DNA of 22,382 bases from a bacterium (GTDB lineage: Bacteria; Patescibacteriota; Andersenbacteria; UBA10190): contig NZCO01000028.1 of assembly GCA_002686445.1 (NCBI GenBank), forward strand, positions 1-22,382, written 5' to 3'. Under the pieces are notes generated by a model, which was given only the letters and a program-made list of their open reading frames with translations, ran no database searches and was not told the DNA's origin. This document shows, piece by piece, positions 1-6,765 of this stretch; positions within the stretch are counted from its first letter, which is position 1, and each line of letters opens with the position of its first letter. A program made the position numbers and the translations under genes.

Positions 1-390
1 ACCACACTGGCTCTGTATGAAGCAGACACCGATCAACTAGAAGCGCGACGAGCTGAAATTGATCGAGAGCAGACTGCGCTGAGCGATTTAGCCGCGGTCG
101 TTAATAAATTGATCGACGATGGCAACGAGCAGATCGACCAAGGTAACACTGTCGCGGCCGAAATGCAGAGTAACGAAGAAGCCCAACCTTTCTGGGATGC
201 GGGGGCTAGTCTTCACGCGCAGGCCGAGCAGAAGCAAAGTGAACTTGCCACCCGAAAAGATGCGCTGGATCAACAAGTTACTGAGCACAACAAAGAAATC
301 GACGCACAAGAACAAGTAAATCAGGACCTGGGCGCTTTATCAGAGACCATCAACCAACAAGTCCGCGCATATAATAAGTGTTTGGAGTAA
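1..390 (+). CDS. C-terminal part of a coiled-coil protein (5' end outside window)
   Basis: The frame is open from the first base, so the gene starts outside the window; 129 residues are visible. They are highly charged, rich in Gln, Glu and Ala, and show heptad-like spacing of Leu, Val and Ile, as in a long alpha-helical coiled coil. There is a short interruption with Pro, Phe and Trp near residue 65 (EEAQPFWDAG). The last residues contain a single Cys (NKCLE). No membrane segment or catalytic motif is visible in this part. In related CPR genomes, coiled coils of this type can precede a secreted peptidase domain, but nothing here shows one, so function is unknown. A bidirectional terminator follows 8 bases after the stop. 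Confidence 0.8.
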   Translation, partial: TTLALYEADTDQLEARRAEIDREQTALSDLAAVVNKLIDDGNEQIDQGNTVAAEMQSNEEAQPFWDAGASLHAQAEQKQSELATRKDALDQQVTEHNKEIDAQEQVNQDLGALSETINQQVRAYNKCLE

Positions 391-397
391 GAAAAAA

Positions 398-419
398 CCC
401 ACCACTGTGGCGGGCTTTT
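398..419. terminator. Bidirectional intrinsic terminator
   Basis: A hairpin at 398-414 (CCCACCA / TGGCGGG with one A-C mismatch, CTG loop) is followed by CTTTTG on the + strand and preceded by a run of A on the left. It can terminate both the coiled-coil gene (+) and the gene at 462-1004 (-), which converge on it. Confidence 0.75.
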
Positions 420-461
420 GTTGAGTTTTGAAAGAACGAAGGAAGGAACAGCGCTGTCGAT

Positions 462-1004
462 CTACTTGATGGCGTCAAACGACGCGGCTAGACCATCCAC
501 AAACGTGGCGAGCGTATCCATGTCGACATGGCCGTAGGCCTCGGACTCCGGCTTAAACGCCAAGGCAGCCCTACGTGCATCAGTCACTTTATGACCGAGT
601 TCAAGCAGTTGCTTTACACGTTCATCGTGTCCCTTGAGATGATCCCGAGCCGTTTCGCTGGTTACATAGCTGCTAGACTCCCTGTCCAGCTCGTCACGGA
701 CGCTTTCGAAACACGCACCCGTGATCATCGCGCCGAGAACACCATGGTTCCAAGAGGTCAAACTATTACTAGCTACCTCCTGCAAGCGGGCATCGTGCAC
801 ACCCAACTGATGCTCTGACAGATAGTCGGGTGCGACGCGGCGCCACGCTCGTGCATAGGCTGCGTCAGCCCGGTTGGCATGTCGGCTAGCTTCGTCAGCA
901 ATCGATTGCCGATACTTGGCGCTGGACTTCACATCGCCTTCGAGCGAAGCAAGCACCACAATAATAACAACAGCCAAGGTCAAGAAGCATGCAAGTTTCT
1001 TCAT
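462..1004 (-). CDS. Hypothetical protein with N-terminal membrane anchor
   Basis: The protein has 180 residues and is not recognised. It starts MKKLACFLTLAVVIIVVLAS, a short basic n-region plus a hydrophobic segment of about 15 residues, so it is either a signal anchor or a cleaved signal peptide. The remainder is polar, Ala/Glu/Asp/His-rich and predicted alpha-helical, with many basic-acidic alternations. A longer frame begins at 1052, but the ATG at 1004 is preferred. It has a Shine-Dalgarno sequence (TTGGAG) about 8 bases upstream, puts the hydrophobic segment at the N terminus, and lies downstream of a good sigma-70 promoter. The gene is a single transcription unit, ending at a terminator shared with the convergent coiled-coil gene. 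A possible operator overlaps its -10 box. Confidence 0.75.
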   Translation of the reverse strand: MKKLACFLTLAVVIIVVLASLEGDVKSSAKYRQSIADEASRHANRADAAYARAWRRVAPDYLSEHQLGVHDARLQEVASNSLTSWNHGVLGAMITGACFESVRDELDRESSSYVTSETARDHLKGHDERVKQLLELGHKVTDARRAALAFKPESEAYGHVDMDTLATFVDGLAASFDAIK

Positions 1005-1065
1005 TTCTGCGTCTCCAATTTGTGAAGGGTCCAAACCGTTATTCCGCCCCATAGCGGATTTTTCG

Positions 1066-1102
1066 ATGCTATATTCATAGCATATTAGTGCCTATTTGTC
1101 AA
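1066..1102 (-). promoter_or_regulatory. Sigma-70-type promoter with overlapping inverted repeat
   Basis: On the minus strand, TTGACA (1097-1102, perfect -35) is followed after 17 bases by TATGAA (1074-1079). A perfect 7-base inverted repeat (ATGCTAT, 4-base spacer, ATAGCAT; 1066-1083) covers the -10 box and the likely start site, the place expected for a repressor operator. It drives the gene at 462-1004. Confidence 0.7.
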
Positions 1103-1130
1103 TAGTATCTTTTGGCGCTCTAGGGGCCCT

Positions 1131-1165
1131 AAAAAGGCTCCCCGCCACCGGCGGGGAGCCGTTTT
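1131..1165 (-). terminator. Intrinsic terminator of polA
   Basis: A perfect 11-bp stem (GGCTCCCCGCC / GGCGGGGAGCC, 1136-1160, 3-base loop) is flanked by AAAAA on the left and TTTT on the right. On the minus strand it ends in a T run, about 25 bases after the polA stop. Confidence 0.9.
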
Positions 1166-1184
1166 CCCTAAATACGTAAATCCT

Positions 1185-3938
1185 CTATTTAGTAGGCTTC
1201 GCGTCGCTCCAGTCGGAACCGATGCCGACATCAACTATCACTGGTACGTCCAACGTGACAACCCCCTCCATAATGCGTTTCATATCCTTCGCCAGAGCCG
1301 CAGTTTCCTTTATAGGCACTTCACACACCAGTTCATCGTGAACCGTTAAGACCATATCGGCGTCTGGGTATTTCTTATCAAGGTGCGCCTGCAATGCGAT
1401 CATGGCTTGTTTCAAGATGTCGGCCGCTGTCCCTTGAATAGGAAAGTTAAACGCGGCGCGCTCGGCTGCAGCACGCACCGCTGGCGAGCTCGCGTTAATC
1501 TCGGGGACATACCGTCGGCGTCCCATCATCGTTTCAACGAATTCAGTTTCTTCGGCCTGCTCAATGGTGGACACAATAAGATTGGTGATGCCTTCGTACT
1601 GCTGCTTGTAGCGTTCAATAAAGGAGCGAGCTTCTTCCATAGAGATGCCAGACGATTGCGCGAAATTCATCGGGCCCATGCCGTACAGCACGCCGAAGTT
1701 GAGTGTCTTAGCGTCGCGTCGTTGCTTGTCGGTTACTTTCTTCTGCTCTATGCCGTTCACCCAAGCCGCCGTGGCGCGGTGAATGTCTTCGCCGGCGCGG
1801 AAGGCATCAATCATCTTCTCGTCGTGCGATAAGTGAGCGGCGATGCGAAGTTCAAGCTGTGAGTAGTCGGCCTTAACGAACCGCTTGCCGCGCTCCGGTA
1901 TAAAGGCAGTCCGGATCTCCTGACCAAGCTCCGTGCGCACCGGAATATTTTGCAGATTAGGATCCTGTGATGACAAGCGCCCAGTGGCGGCCACGACCTG
2001 ATTGAACGAGCCATGAATGCGACCAGTGTCAGGAGCTACCATCTCTGGCAGCGGTTCGAGGTAGGTAGACTGCAGCTTCGTTACCTCGCGATATTCCTCA
2101 AGCATCTCAACAATCTTATGTTCACCCCGTAGCTTGGCCAGTTCCTTAGCCGCCGTCGAGAATCCAGATTGGGTCCGCGAAATCTTGTCAGTCGGCAGAT
2201 TCAACTTTTCATATAACACCACGCGCAGCTGCTGCGTTGATCGAATGTTGAACTCCTCACCGGCGGCTTCCCAAATTTGCTTCTCCAGGCGCGTGATCCT
2301 ACCCGCTACTTTTTTGTGCAGGACAGCCATAACCTCAACATCGAGCTTCACGCCGGTAAGCTCCATCTCCGCTAACACTGGAATGAGTGGCAACTCCAAC
2401 TCTTCGAATACAGCCGTTAACCCTTCTTTCTTAATTCGGGGCGCAAAGGTTTCGTACAATTGATAGGCAATGTCAGCGTCTTCACACGCATAGGGCGCGA
2501 GTATATCTAACGGCACCTCTGACATTTTCTTTTGGTCCTTGCCTGCCCCGCGAAGCCTTGGCGAAGTGGGGCCCGAACCGATCAGCGTGGTGATTGAAAT
2601 GGTGTGGTGGTTGAGTTCTTGGACTGCGAGAGTATCTAGGCCGTGCTGCCTGGCCCCCGGGTGAAGCAGATAGCTGGCGATCATTGAATCAAATGCGATA
2701 GGGCCTAGCGTGATATCCGACTGTCGCAAAACCTCGTAATCGTACTTCAAGTTGTGCCCCATTTTTCCAACCGCAGGGTCCTCCAATAGCTGCTTCCATT
2801 CCATAACCGACTCACGATCGACTGGCACATACCACGCTTCAATCTTCTTACCGATCTTGGCGGCGAAGCTCATACCAACGATTGGGTGCTCGCGTGCGCC
2901 CAGCGTTTCATTTTCCGTATCAAAGGCGATCAGCTTGGCCTTACCCAACTTTTGGCGTAGCTCTTCTTGGTCTTTCGGCGTCTCTACCAGATGATAGTTC
3001 GCTGGCATCTCTGGCGGTGGCGCATCCTCCACAGGCTTATCAAATAGGCTGCCCTGACCGCCGCGCGAACTCTTCGGTAATTTCGTGGCGAGATTTTTAA
3101 ACTCTAACTCCGCAAACAGGTCGGTCACCGTCTGCACATCAAAATCTGCCAGCTCAGCGTCAGCTAGTTTGAATTTAATCGGCACATTGCGCTTGATCGT
3201 CGCCAGCTTGCGTGAAAACACTGCTTCTTTCTGGTGTCCCGTCAGCCGGTTCTTCGCCCGCGTCGAGAACTCCTGCACGTGCTTAAACACATCTTCGATG
3301 CTGCCATACTCGCCGACTAGCTCGCGCGCCGTCTTGTCACCAATACCTGCAACCCCCGGGATATTATCGGAGGAGTCACCAGCCAAGCCCTTATAATCGA
3401 TCACGTGTTCCGGACCGAAGCCATATTTTTCGTGCACGAGTTCTTCATTGTATAAGATGGTGTCGCCGATGCCGCGCTTTAACGTAAAGACCGACGTGTC
3501 ATCGTCGACCAGTTGCAACGTATCCATGTCACCAGTAATTATCACTTTCTTCACGCCATCATTTATTTTCTCGGTCACCGTGCCGATAATGTCATCTGCT
3601 TCAAATCCCTGCTTCTCTAGTACCGGAATGTTGAACGCCCGAACCACCTCACGCACCAGATCGAACTGCGAGATCAGATCATCTTCCAACTCACCGCGAT
3701 GGGCCTTGTAATCCTTAAACATCTCGTGCCGAAACGTTGGCCCCTTCATATCAAAGGCGGCAACTACATGAGTAGGCTTCAAGGTTGTAAACATCTTGAG
3801 CAGCATGGTCGTAAAACCAAAGGCTGCATTCGTCGGTACCCCCAGCCGCGTACTCATTGGCGGCAATGCATGATACGCCCGGTGTATTAACGCATGCGAA
3901 TCAATTATAGCCAACTTAGACTGACGTTTAGCTACCAT
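1185..3938 (-). CDS. polA: DNA polymerase I
   Basis: The protein has 917 residues, the usual size, with all three domains. The 5'-3' exonuclease (about 1-290) keeps its acidic metal-site residues (IIDSHALIHRAYH, AAFDMK, GFEADDIIG, TGDMDTLQL, GLAGDSSDNIPG). The 3'-5' exonuclease looks active: DxE at D340/E342, D400 in GHNLKYD, and YxxxD at Y483/D487. The polymerase has motif A (D691 in KADYSQLELR), motif B (RRDAKTLNFGVLYG, Phe rather than Tyr at 748) and motif C (H867-D868-E869). The enzyme repairs gaps and matures Okazaki fragments. The frame continues to a TTG at 4004, but the ATG at 3938 gives the normal N terminus; neither start has a clear Shine-Dalgarno sequence. Oddity: ten residues (457-466, GPTSPRLRGA) interrupt the exonuclease domain and are encoded by a palindromic GC-rich element. 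Confidence 0.97.
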   Translation of the reverse strand: MVAKRQSKLAIIDSHALIHRAYHALPPMSTRLGVPTNAAFGFTTMLLKMFTTLKPTHVVAAFDMKGPTFRHEMFKDYKAHRGELEDDLISQFDLVREVVRAFNIPVLEKQGFEADDIIGTVTEKINDGVKKVIITGDMDTLQLVDDDTSVFTLKRGIGDTILYNEELVHEKYGFGPEHVIDYKGLAGDSSDNIPGVAGIGDKTARELVGEYGSIEDVFKHVQEFSTRAKNRLTGHQKEAVFSRKLATIKRNVPIKFKLADAELADFDVQTVTDLFAELEFKNLATKLPKSSRGGQGSLFDKPVEDAPPPEMPANYHLVETPKDQEELRQKLGKAKLIAFDTENETLGAREHPIVGMSFAAKIGKKIEAWYVPVDRESVMEWKQLLEDPAVGKMGHNLKYDYEVLRQSDITLGPIAFDSMIASYLLHPGARQHGLDTLAVQELNHHTISITTLIGSGPTSPRLRGAGKDQKKMSEVPLDILAPYACEDADIAYQLYETFAPRIKKEGLTAVFEELELPLIPVLAEMELTGVKLDVEVMAVLHKKVAGRITRLEKQIWEAAGEEFNIRSTQQLRVVLYEKLNLPTDKISRTQSGFSTAAKELAKLRGEHKIVEMLEEYREVTKLQSTYLEPLPEMVAPDTGRIHGSFNQVVAATGRLSSQDPNLQNIPVRTELGQEIRTAFIPERGKRFVKADYSQLELRIAAHLSHDEKMIDAFRAGEDIHRATAAWVNGIEQKKVTDKQRRDAKTLNFGVLYGMGPMNFAQSSGISMEEARSFIERYKQQYEGITNLIVSTIEQAEETEFVETMMGRRRYVPEINASSPAVRAAAERAAFNFPIQGTAADILKQAMIALQAHLDKKYPDADMVLTVHDELVCEVPIKETAALAKDMKRIMEGVVTLDVPVIVDVGIGSDWSDAKPTK
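2541..2573. repeat. Small GC-rich palindromic element inserted in-frame in polA
   Basis: The DNA between the polA codons for LIGSG and GKDQKK is an imperfect palindrome (GCCCC / GGGGC ends, GCGAAG and CTTCGCC inside) that adds exactly 30 bases. A GCC triplet occurs on both sides (2541-2543 and 2571-2573). Its CCTGCC and CGAAG words recur in the element upstream of polA, and CCTGCC recurs upstream of ruvB. Confidence 0.55.
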
Positions 3939-3951
3939 ATGCGAAAAGGGG

Positions 3952-3990
3952 CGCCTGTCCCTCGTAGCTACGCGGCAGGCGAAGCGAAGT
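3952..3990. repeat. Palindromic element in the polA upstream region
   Basis: CGCCTG (3952-3957) and CAGGCG (3976-3981) enclose a perfect palindrome CGTAGCTACG (3963-3972), followed by GAAGCGAAG. It lies just upstream of the chosen polA start, so it would fold in the 5' leader. It resembles small dispersed palindromes that are common in CPR and other bacterial genomes; copy number cannot be judged from one window. Confidence 0.5.
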
Positions 3991-4003
3991 TGGGTGAGAG
4001 TCA

Positions 4004-4009
4004 ATTATG
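4004..4009 (-). promoter_or_regulatory. Possible -10 box for polA
   Basis: On the minus strand, CATAAT matches the -10 consensus at 5 of 6 positions, about 65 bases upstream of the polA ATG and downstream of the terminator of the preceding gene. No convincing -35 is visible, so this is a weak call. Confidence 0.3.
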
Positions 4010-4063
4010 GCTATTTTTTGCTGGCGGGCCATATACCTCACTGTAGGGCGGCGGCGGGTAAAT

Positions 4064-4089
4064 AAAAAACCCCATCACGCTGATGAGGT
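4064..4089 (-). terminator. Intrinsic terminator of the frameshifted gene
   Basis: On the minus strand a 9-bp stem (ACCTCATCA / TGATGGGGT, GCG loop, one G-T pair) is followed directly by TTTTT, 8 bases after the stop codon at 4098. Confidence 0.85.
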
Positions 4090-4097
4090 TCGTTTGA

Positions 4098-4752
4098 TTA
4101 GTTGGGGACAGCCGGAGTACGAAACCTCGTATGAGGCCACTTCTTGTCCGCACCATCCTTGTGCAACACGAACTGTACCAAACTAAGTCGCCACTTGGCT
4201 TCCAAATAGACGTATCCACCGTCTCCTTCCCACGAGGATCCAAGACACAGCAAGCTGCCGCGTCGGATTATTCGAGAATGCCTCAGCACAAGCTGCAGGA
4301 ACTCCACTCCGTTCAGCGGCCGCAAGCCCGCGCCAGCCAAAGACTCATGAACATCAATGGTGCTGCGATCTCCCGGCAGGCCGAAGAGTTCTACGTCGGC
4401 TCGTCCCTCATAATTGCTGGCATTATTCACAGTTGGTCGAGCCACTGGAAGCTCCGCTTCGTTGAACTCCAAATCGCGACGACAGCGTCCGAATAGGTCT
4501 GTCCATTCGCTCGCAACAAATTTCATAGGAAGCAGCAAAAACCCTCTGCTGGAGTGCGTACCTAATAGTTGCTTCAGTCGCTCGAGGCGATCTCTAATGT
4601 CGTCCAACCGCGTGGTTAGCGGCCATTGCCAAAACTTCAAGAGCGCCGCCTCGTAATAGATCCTGCGCAGCTTTCTCGGTGATATGATTCTCCAACCATC
4701 TTGACTGCAGCTGGTGTAGTAGCCCGCCGGAAATTGTGGCATCTTGTGTCAT
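4098..4752 (-). CDS. Hypothetical protein of a CPR-type accessory family, apparently frameshifted
   Basis: Two overlapping frames seem to belong to one gene. The ATG at 4752 has a Shine-Dalgarno sequence (AGGAGA) 8 bases upstream and opens a frame starting MTQDATISGG, with an amphipathic helical stretch, ending at a TAG (4594-4596). The +1 frame then continues from about 4605 through TTRLDDIRDRLERLKQ to a C-terminal part (PLNGVEFLQLVLRH, CLGSSWEG, HTRFRTPAVPN). From memory, the N-terminal helical part and a C terminus with a GVEFLQL...LGSSW pattern are typical of a family of uncharacterised CPR proteins. An uninterrupted frame does run 4742-4098, but its first 45 residues look unnatural and its ATG is poorly placed. 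The cause may be a one-base insertion, a sequencing error or +1 frameshifting. Function is unknown. Confidence 0.55.
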
Positions 4753-4848
4753 CTGACATGTCTCCTAGAGAAGGGACACCGTGTGCATACCAGTATGTCG
4801 GCAACATCACACAGTTGAGGTCCCCGTTAAAGAGGTGAAACGAACAAC

Positions 4849-4869
4849 ACGCGCAGTATGCGCGTTTTT
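4849..4869. terminator. Hairpin downstream of tsaE, possible terminator
   Basis: A perfect 7-bp stem (ACGCGCA / TGCGCGT, GTA loop) lies just past the tsaE stop. The T run is on the + strand side. In the minus direction that tsaE needs, the tail is only GTTGTTCG, so termination of tsaE would be weak. Confidence 0.5.
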
Positions 4870-4878
4870 GCTACGTCG

Positions 4879-5316
4879 TCAATCTAACTCTTCGATTGTC
4901 CGAGTAGTAGGGTCTTTCGTATGAGAAAACCTAATAGAGTGGCCTTCGGGCAGCTTCGTAAACCGATCAGCCCACTCAACGACGGTGGCGCGATCCGGCT
5001 GCGTAGCTTGCTGGATCGCTTCTTGCACGGCCACGTCCGTATCCGCCTGGCCTGACTCTAAACGATATAAATCGAGGTGAACGAGCTTTACGATGTCACT
5101 TCGATCAGTCACATACTCACTCACGATCGTAAACGTTGGTGAGGTAACTGCATTAGACACCCCCAGCGCCTTGGCCAGGCCTTGTACAAACGTAGTCTTA
5201 CCGGCACCGAGCTCTCCTATCAGGAGCAGTAGCTCACCGCCTTGCAGTTTGGCGGCTACCTCGGCCGCATAGATATCCATCTCGGGCACATTGGCCATTA
5301 TCCGGTCAACCGACAT
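4879..5316 (-). CDS. tsaE: tRNA t6A synthesis ATPase TsaE
   Basis: The protein has 145 residues. A P-loop (GELGAGKT, about residues 34-41) is followed by TTFVQGLAKALG, then TSPTFTIVSEY, the family signature after the P-loop, then HLDLYRLE and a late VVEWADRF motif. TsaE is the small ATPase that works with TsaB, TsaD and TsaC to form threonylcarbamoyl-adenosine at position 37 of ANN-decoding tRNAs. The start at 5316 is chosen because its ATG overlaps the GIY-YIG stop by 11 bases (translational coupling) and puts the P-loop at the usual distance. The next in-frame Met, at 5298, is possible. It is the last gene of the uppP operon. Confidence 0.93.
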   Translation of the reverse strand: MSVDRIMANVPEMDIYAAEVAAKLQGGELLLLIGELGAGKTTFVQGLAKALGVSNAVTSPTFTIVSEYVTDRSDIVKLVHLDLYRLESGQADTDVAVQEAIQQATQPDRATVVEWADRFTKLPEGHSIRFSHTKDPTTRTIEELD

Positions 5317-5596
5317 ATCCGGTAGTAGAAATCCGATTGGTTTTCTTCTCAAAGAGATACTCTTTGAGTTTTCGCTTCAGCATTCTCCTGCCCTGGCTTG
5401 TCTTTAGGTACTTCTCTCGCCGACGCGCATCTCGTTCGTTTAAGAATGCTTCATGATAGATGAGCTGCCAGGGTATATATCTTTTCGTCGAGAAAACCAC
5501 ACCACGATTATGTTCAGCCAAGCGATTACGTAGATCCTTGGTAAAACCAATATATTCTTCTGCTGTTTCACTCCCCAGAATGTATACGTAGAACAT
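5306..5596 (-). CDS. Small GIY-YIG nuclease family protein
   Basis: The protein has 96 residues, the usual size for stand-alone bacterial GIY-YIG proteins. The signature reads FYVYILGSE...EYIGFTKDLRNRLAEHNRG, followed by the family pattern YIPWQLIYHEAF, then ERDARRREKYLKTSQGRRML. The conserved Tyr, Arg (RNRL), His/Asn and Glu of the fold are present. Members of this family are predicted metal-dependent DNA endonucleases, but most small ones have no known role. The gene sits between uppP and tsaE: the frame opens with a GTG at 5617 that overlaps the uppP stop, and its end overlaps tsaE. The ATG at 5596 is preferred because the domain starts there; the GTG would add seven residues. Confidence 0.88.
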   Translation of the reverse strand: MFYVYILGSETAEEYIGFTKDLRNRLAEHNRGVVFSTKRYIPWQLIYHEAFLNERDARRREKYLKTSQGRRMLKRKLKEYLFEKKTNRISTTGYVG

Positions 5597-5616
5597 AATC
5601 GTATATCGGATTTTCA

Positions 5617-6438
5617 CTACCGGACATACACAACTGCTGCGGCCAAGAGAATGAGATAGATAACAAACGGCGTAAACGACATTTTCTCAACAATTTTGAG
5701 TAGCGCGTAGATGGCGATCAGCCCGCTGACGAACGATACGACAAAGCCCACAAGTAAATCACCGCTAGCGAACATCGCGCCAGTAACTAACTCGCCAAAG
5801 CTGGCTAGCCCGGCTCCAGCAATAATCGGTGCCGACATCAGGAACGAAAAAGACGCTGCTTGTTTTCGAGACATGCCCCGGCCGCGACCAGCACCCATGG
5901 TAACTCCCGAGCGGGAGACTCCAGGCAGCAGCGCGATGACTTGAGCCAGACCGATAACTAGCGCGTCGCGGTACGAGGCTCGACCCTGCGTAACTGCCAC
6001 GTCAGATTCAACCATCTTCCCACTGCCTCGCTGCTGCGCTAAACGGTCGAACCACCACAGCACTACTGCGGTGATTATGAGCCCAACTGCTAGCGACGTC
6101 GGTGTGCGGAACCGATCAGCTAAGCCAGCTTGAAAGAGATACCCCACAACGACTGCCGGAACTGTGGCCAGCGCTAGTTTGCCCGCCAACTCTCGCTTGT
6201 CCCGACCTTCAGCGTCGGTGCTTAAAAAACCACGAATAATCCCCCACCACACTCGCCAGTAATACAGCAGCACGGCGGCCAAGGTACCCAGGTGCAGGAA
6301 GGCATCGAAGGCCGTACCGTTGTCATCAGAAATACCGAAGAACAATCGAGCGGCCAAGAGGTGCCCACTTGAACTGACTGGAATAAACTCGGTTATGCCC
6401 TGAATGAGACCAAGAACGGCGGCATCGGCAGTTAACAT
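5617..6438 (-). CDS. uppP: Undecaprenyl-diphosphatase (BacA/UppP family)
   Basis: The protein has 273 residues and about eight hydrophobic segments. It carries both catalytic signatures: QGITEFIPVSSSGHL near residue 13 (the E/Q-xxx-E motif) and LPGVSRSGVT (PGxSRSxxT) in the second half. The enzyme dephosphorylates undecaprenyl pyrophosphate in the membrane, recycling the lipid carrier for peptidoglycan and other envelope polymers. That implies a real cell wall or lipid-linked glycan synthesis in this organism. It is the first gene of the overlapping uppP / GIY-YIG / tsaE operon. A weak -10-like hexamer (TACGGT, 6445-6450) ends 6 bases before its ATG, so it may be leaderless, but the match is poor. 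Confidence 0.95.
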   Translation of the reverse strand: MLTADAAVLGLIQGITEFIPVSSSGHLLAARLFFGISDDNGTAFDAFLHLGTLAAVLLYYWRVWWGIIRGFLSTDAEGRDKRELAGKLALATVPAVVVGYLFQAGLADRFRTPTSLAVGLIITAVVLWWFDRLAQQRGSGKMVESDVAVTQGRASYRDALVIGLAQVIALLPGVSRSGVTMGAGRGRGMSRKQAASFSFLMSAPIIAGAGLASFGELVTGAMFASGDLLVGFVVSFVSGLIAIYALLKIVEKMSFTPFVIYLILLAAAVVYVR

Positions 6439-6482
6439 ATAGCTACCGTACGTATCTTGGGCGAGCTCGTCCAGTTAGGCAT

Positions 6483-6648
6483 CGTCTCAAAATAACTTGG
6501 ACATATCTCCTCACTATGGGCCGAGATACGACTTTTACGACCAAGCGAAACAGGAGACGTAACTTTGTTACGTTGAGTGTTTCGTGACGAAGTAAAAGTT
6601 GTAGATTGGTGCAGAGGGGGCGAGAGATGGGTAAGTTATTTTGAGACG
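6483..6648. repeat. 166-nt nested fold-back element
   Basis: Outer arms CGTCTCAAAATAACTT (6483-6498) and AAGTTATTTTGAGACG (6633-6648) are perfect 16-bp complements. Further in, CCGA/TTGG, TAC/GTA, ACTTTTAC/GTAAAAGT (6531-6538, 6592-6599), GCGAAAC/GTTTCGT and ACGTAAC/GTTACGT (6557-6563, 6567-6573) pair around a TTT loop at the exact centre. They are separated by symmetric internal loops (GA/GA, GACCAA/GACGAA, AGGAG/TGAGT). It occupies most of the divergent region between uppP and the DHH-like gene, so it is not a terminator. It could be a structured RNA or a fold-back miniature mobile element. No target duplication is evident. Confidence 0.8.
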
Positions 6649-6726
6649 GTGACTTAACCCAGGGCTTACATAAGCGACAAACGACGTCCGGGATCTACTA
6701 GGCCCGGGTTGTTCACATGTACACAG

Positions 6727-6755
6727 TTCACAGACGCCCCATTCACCGTTAGGAT
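6727..6755 (+). promoter_or_regulatory. Promoter of the DHH-like gene
   Basis: TTCACA (6727-6732, 5 of 6) and TAGGAT (6750-6755, 4 of 6) are separated by 17 bases. The expected start point leaves only about 3-4 bases before the ATG at 6766, so the mRNA would be nearly leaderless. No Shine-Dalgarno sequence is present. Confidence 0.6.
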
Positions 6756-6765
6756 TCATAGATTT

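Noticed and set aside
1383..1832. Plus-strand frame of 149 codons inside polA
   Set aside because: It lies wholly opposite the conserved polymerase domain; a shadow frame without a start signal.
3939..4004. Longer polA start at TTG 4004
   Set aside because: The added residues (for example RFACRVATRDRRP) do not belong to the family and are encoded largely by a palindromic element.
4001..4243. Minus-strand frame of 80 codons between the accessory gene and polA
   Set aside because: It crosses the terminator at 4064-4089, overlaps the end of the accessory gene, and has no start signal.
4785..4797. CATAC/GTATG short palindrome upstream of the frameshifted gene
   Set aside because: Only 5-bp arms with a 2-base spacer; too short to separate from chance, and no convincing promoter could be placed around it.
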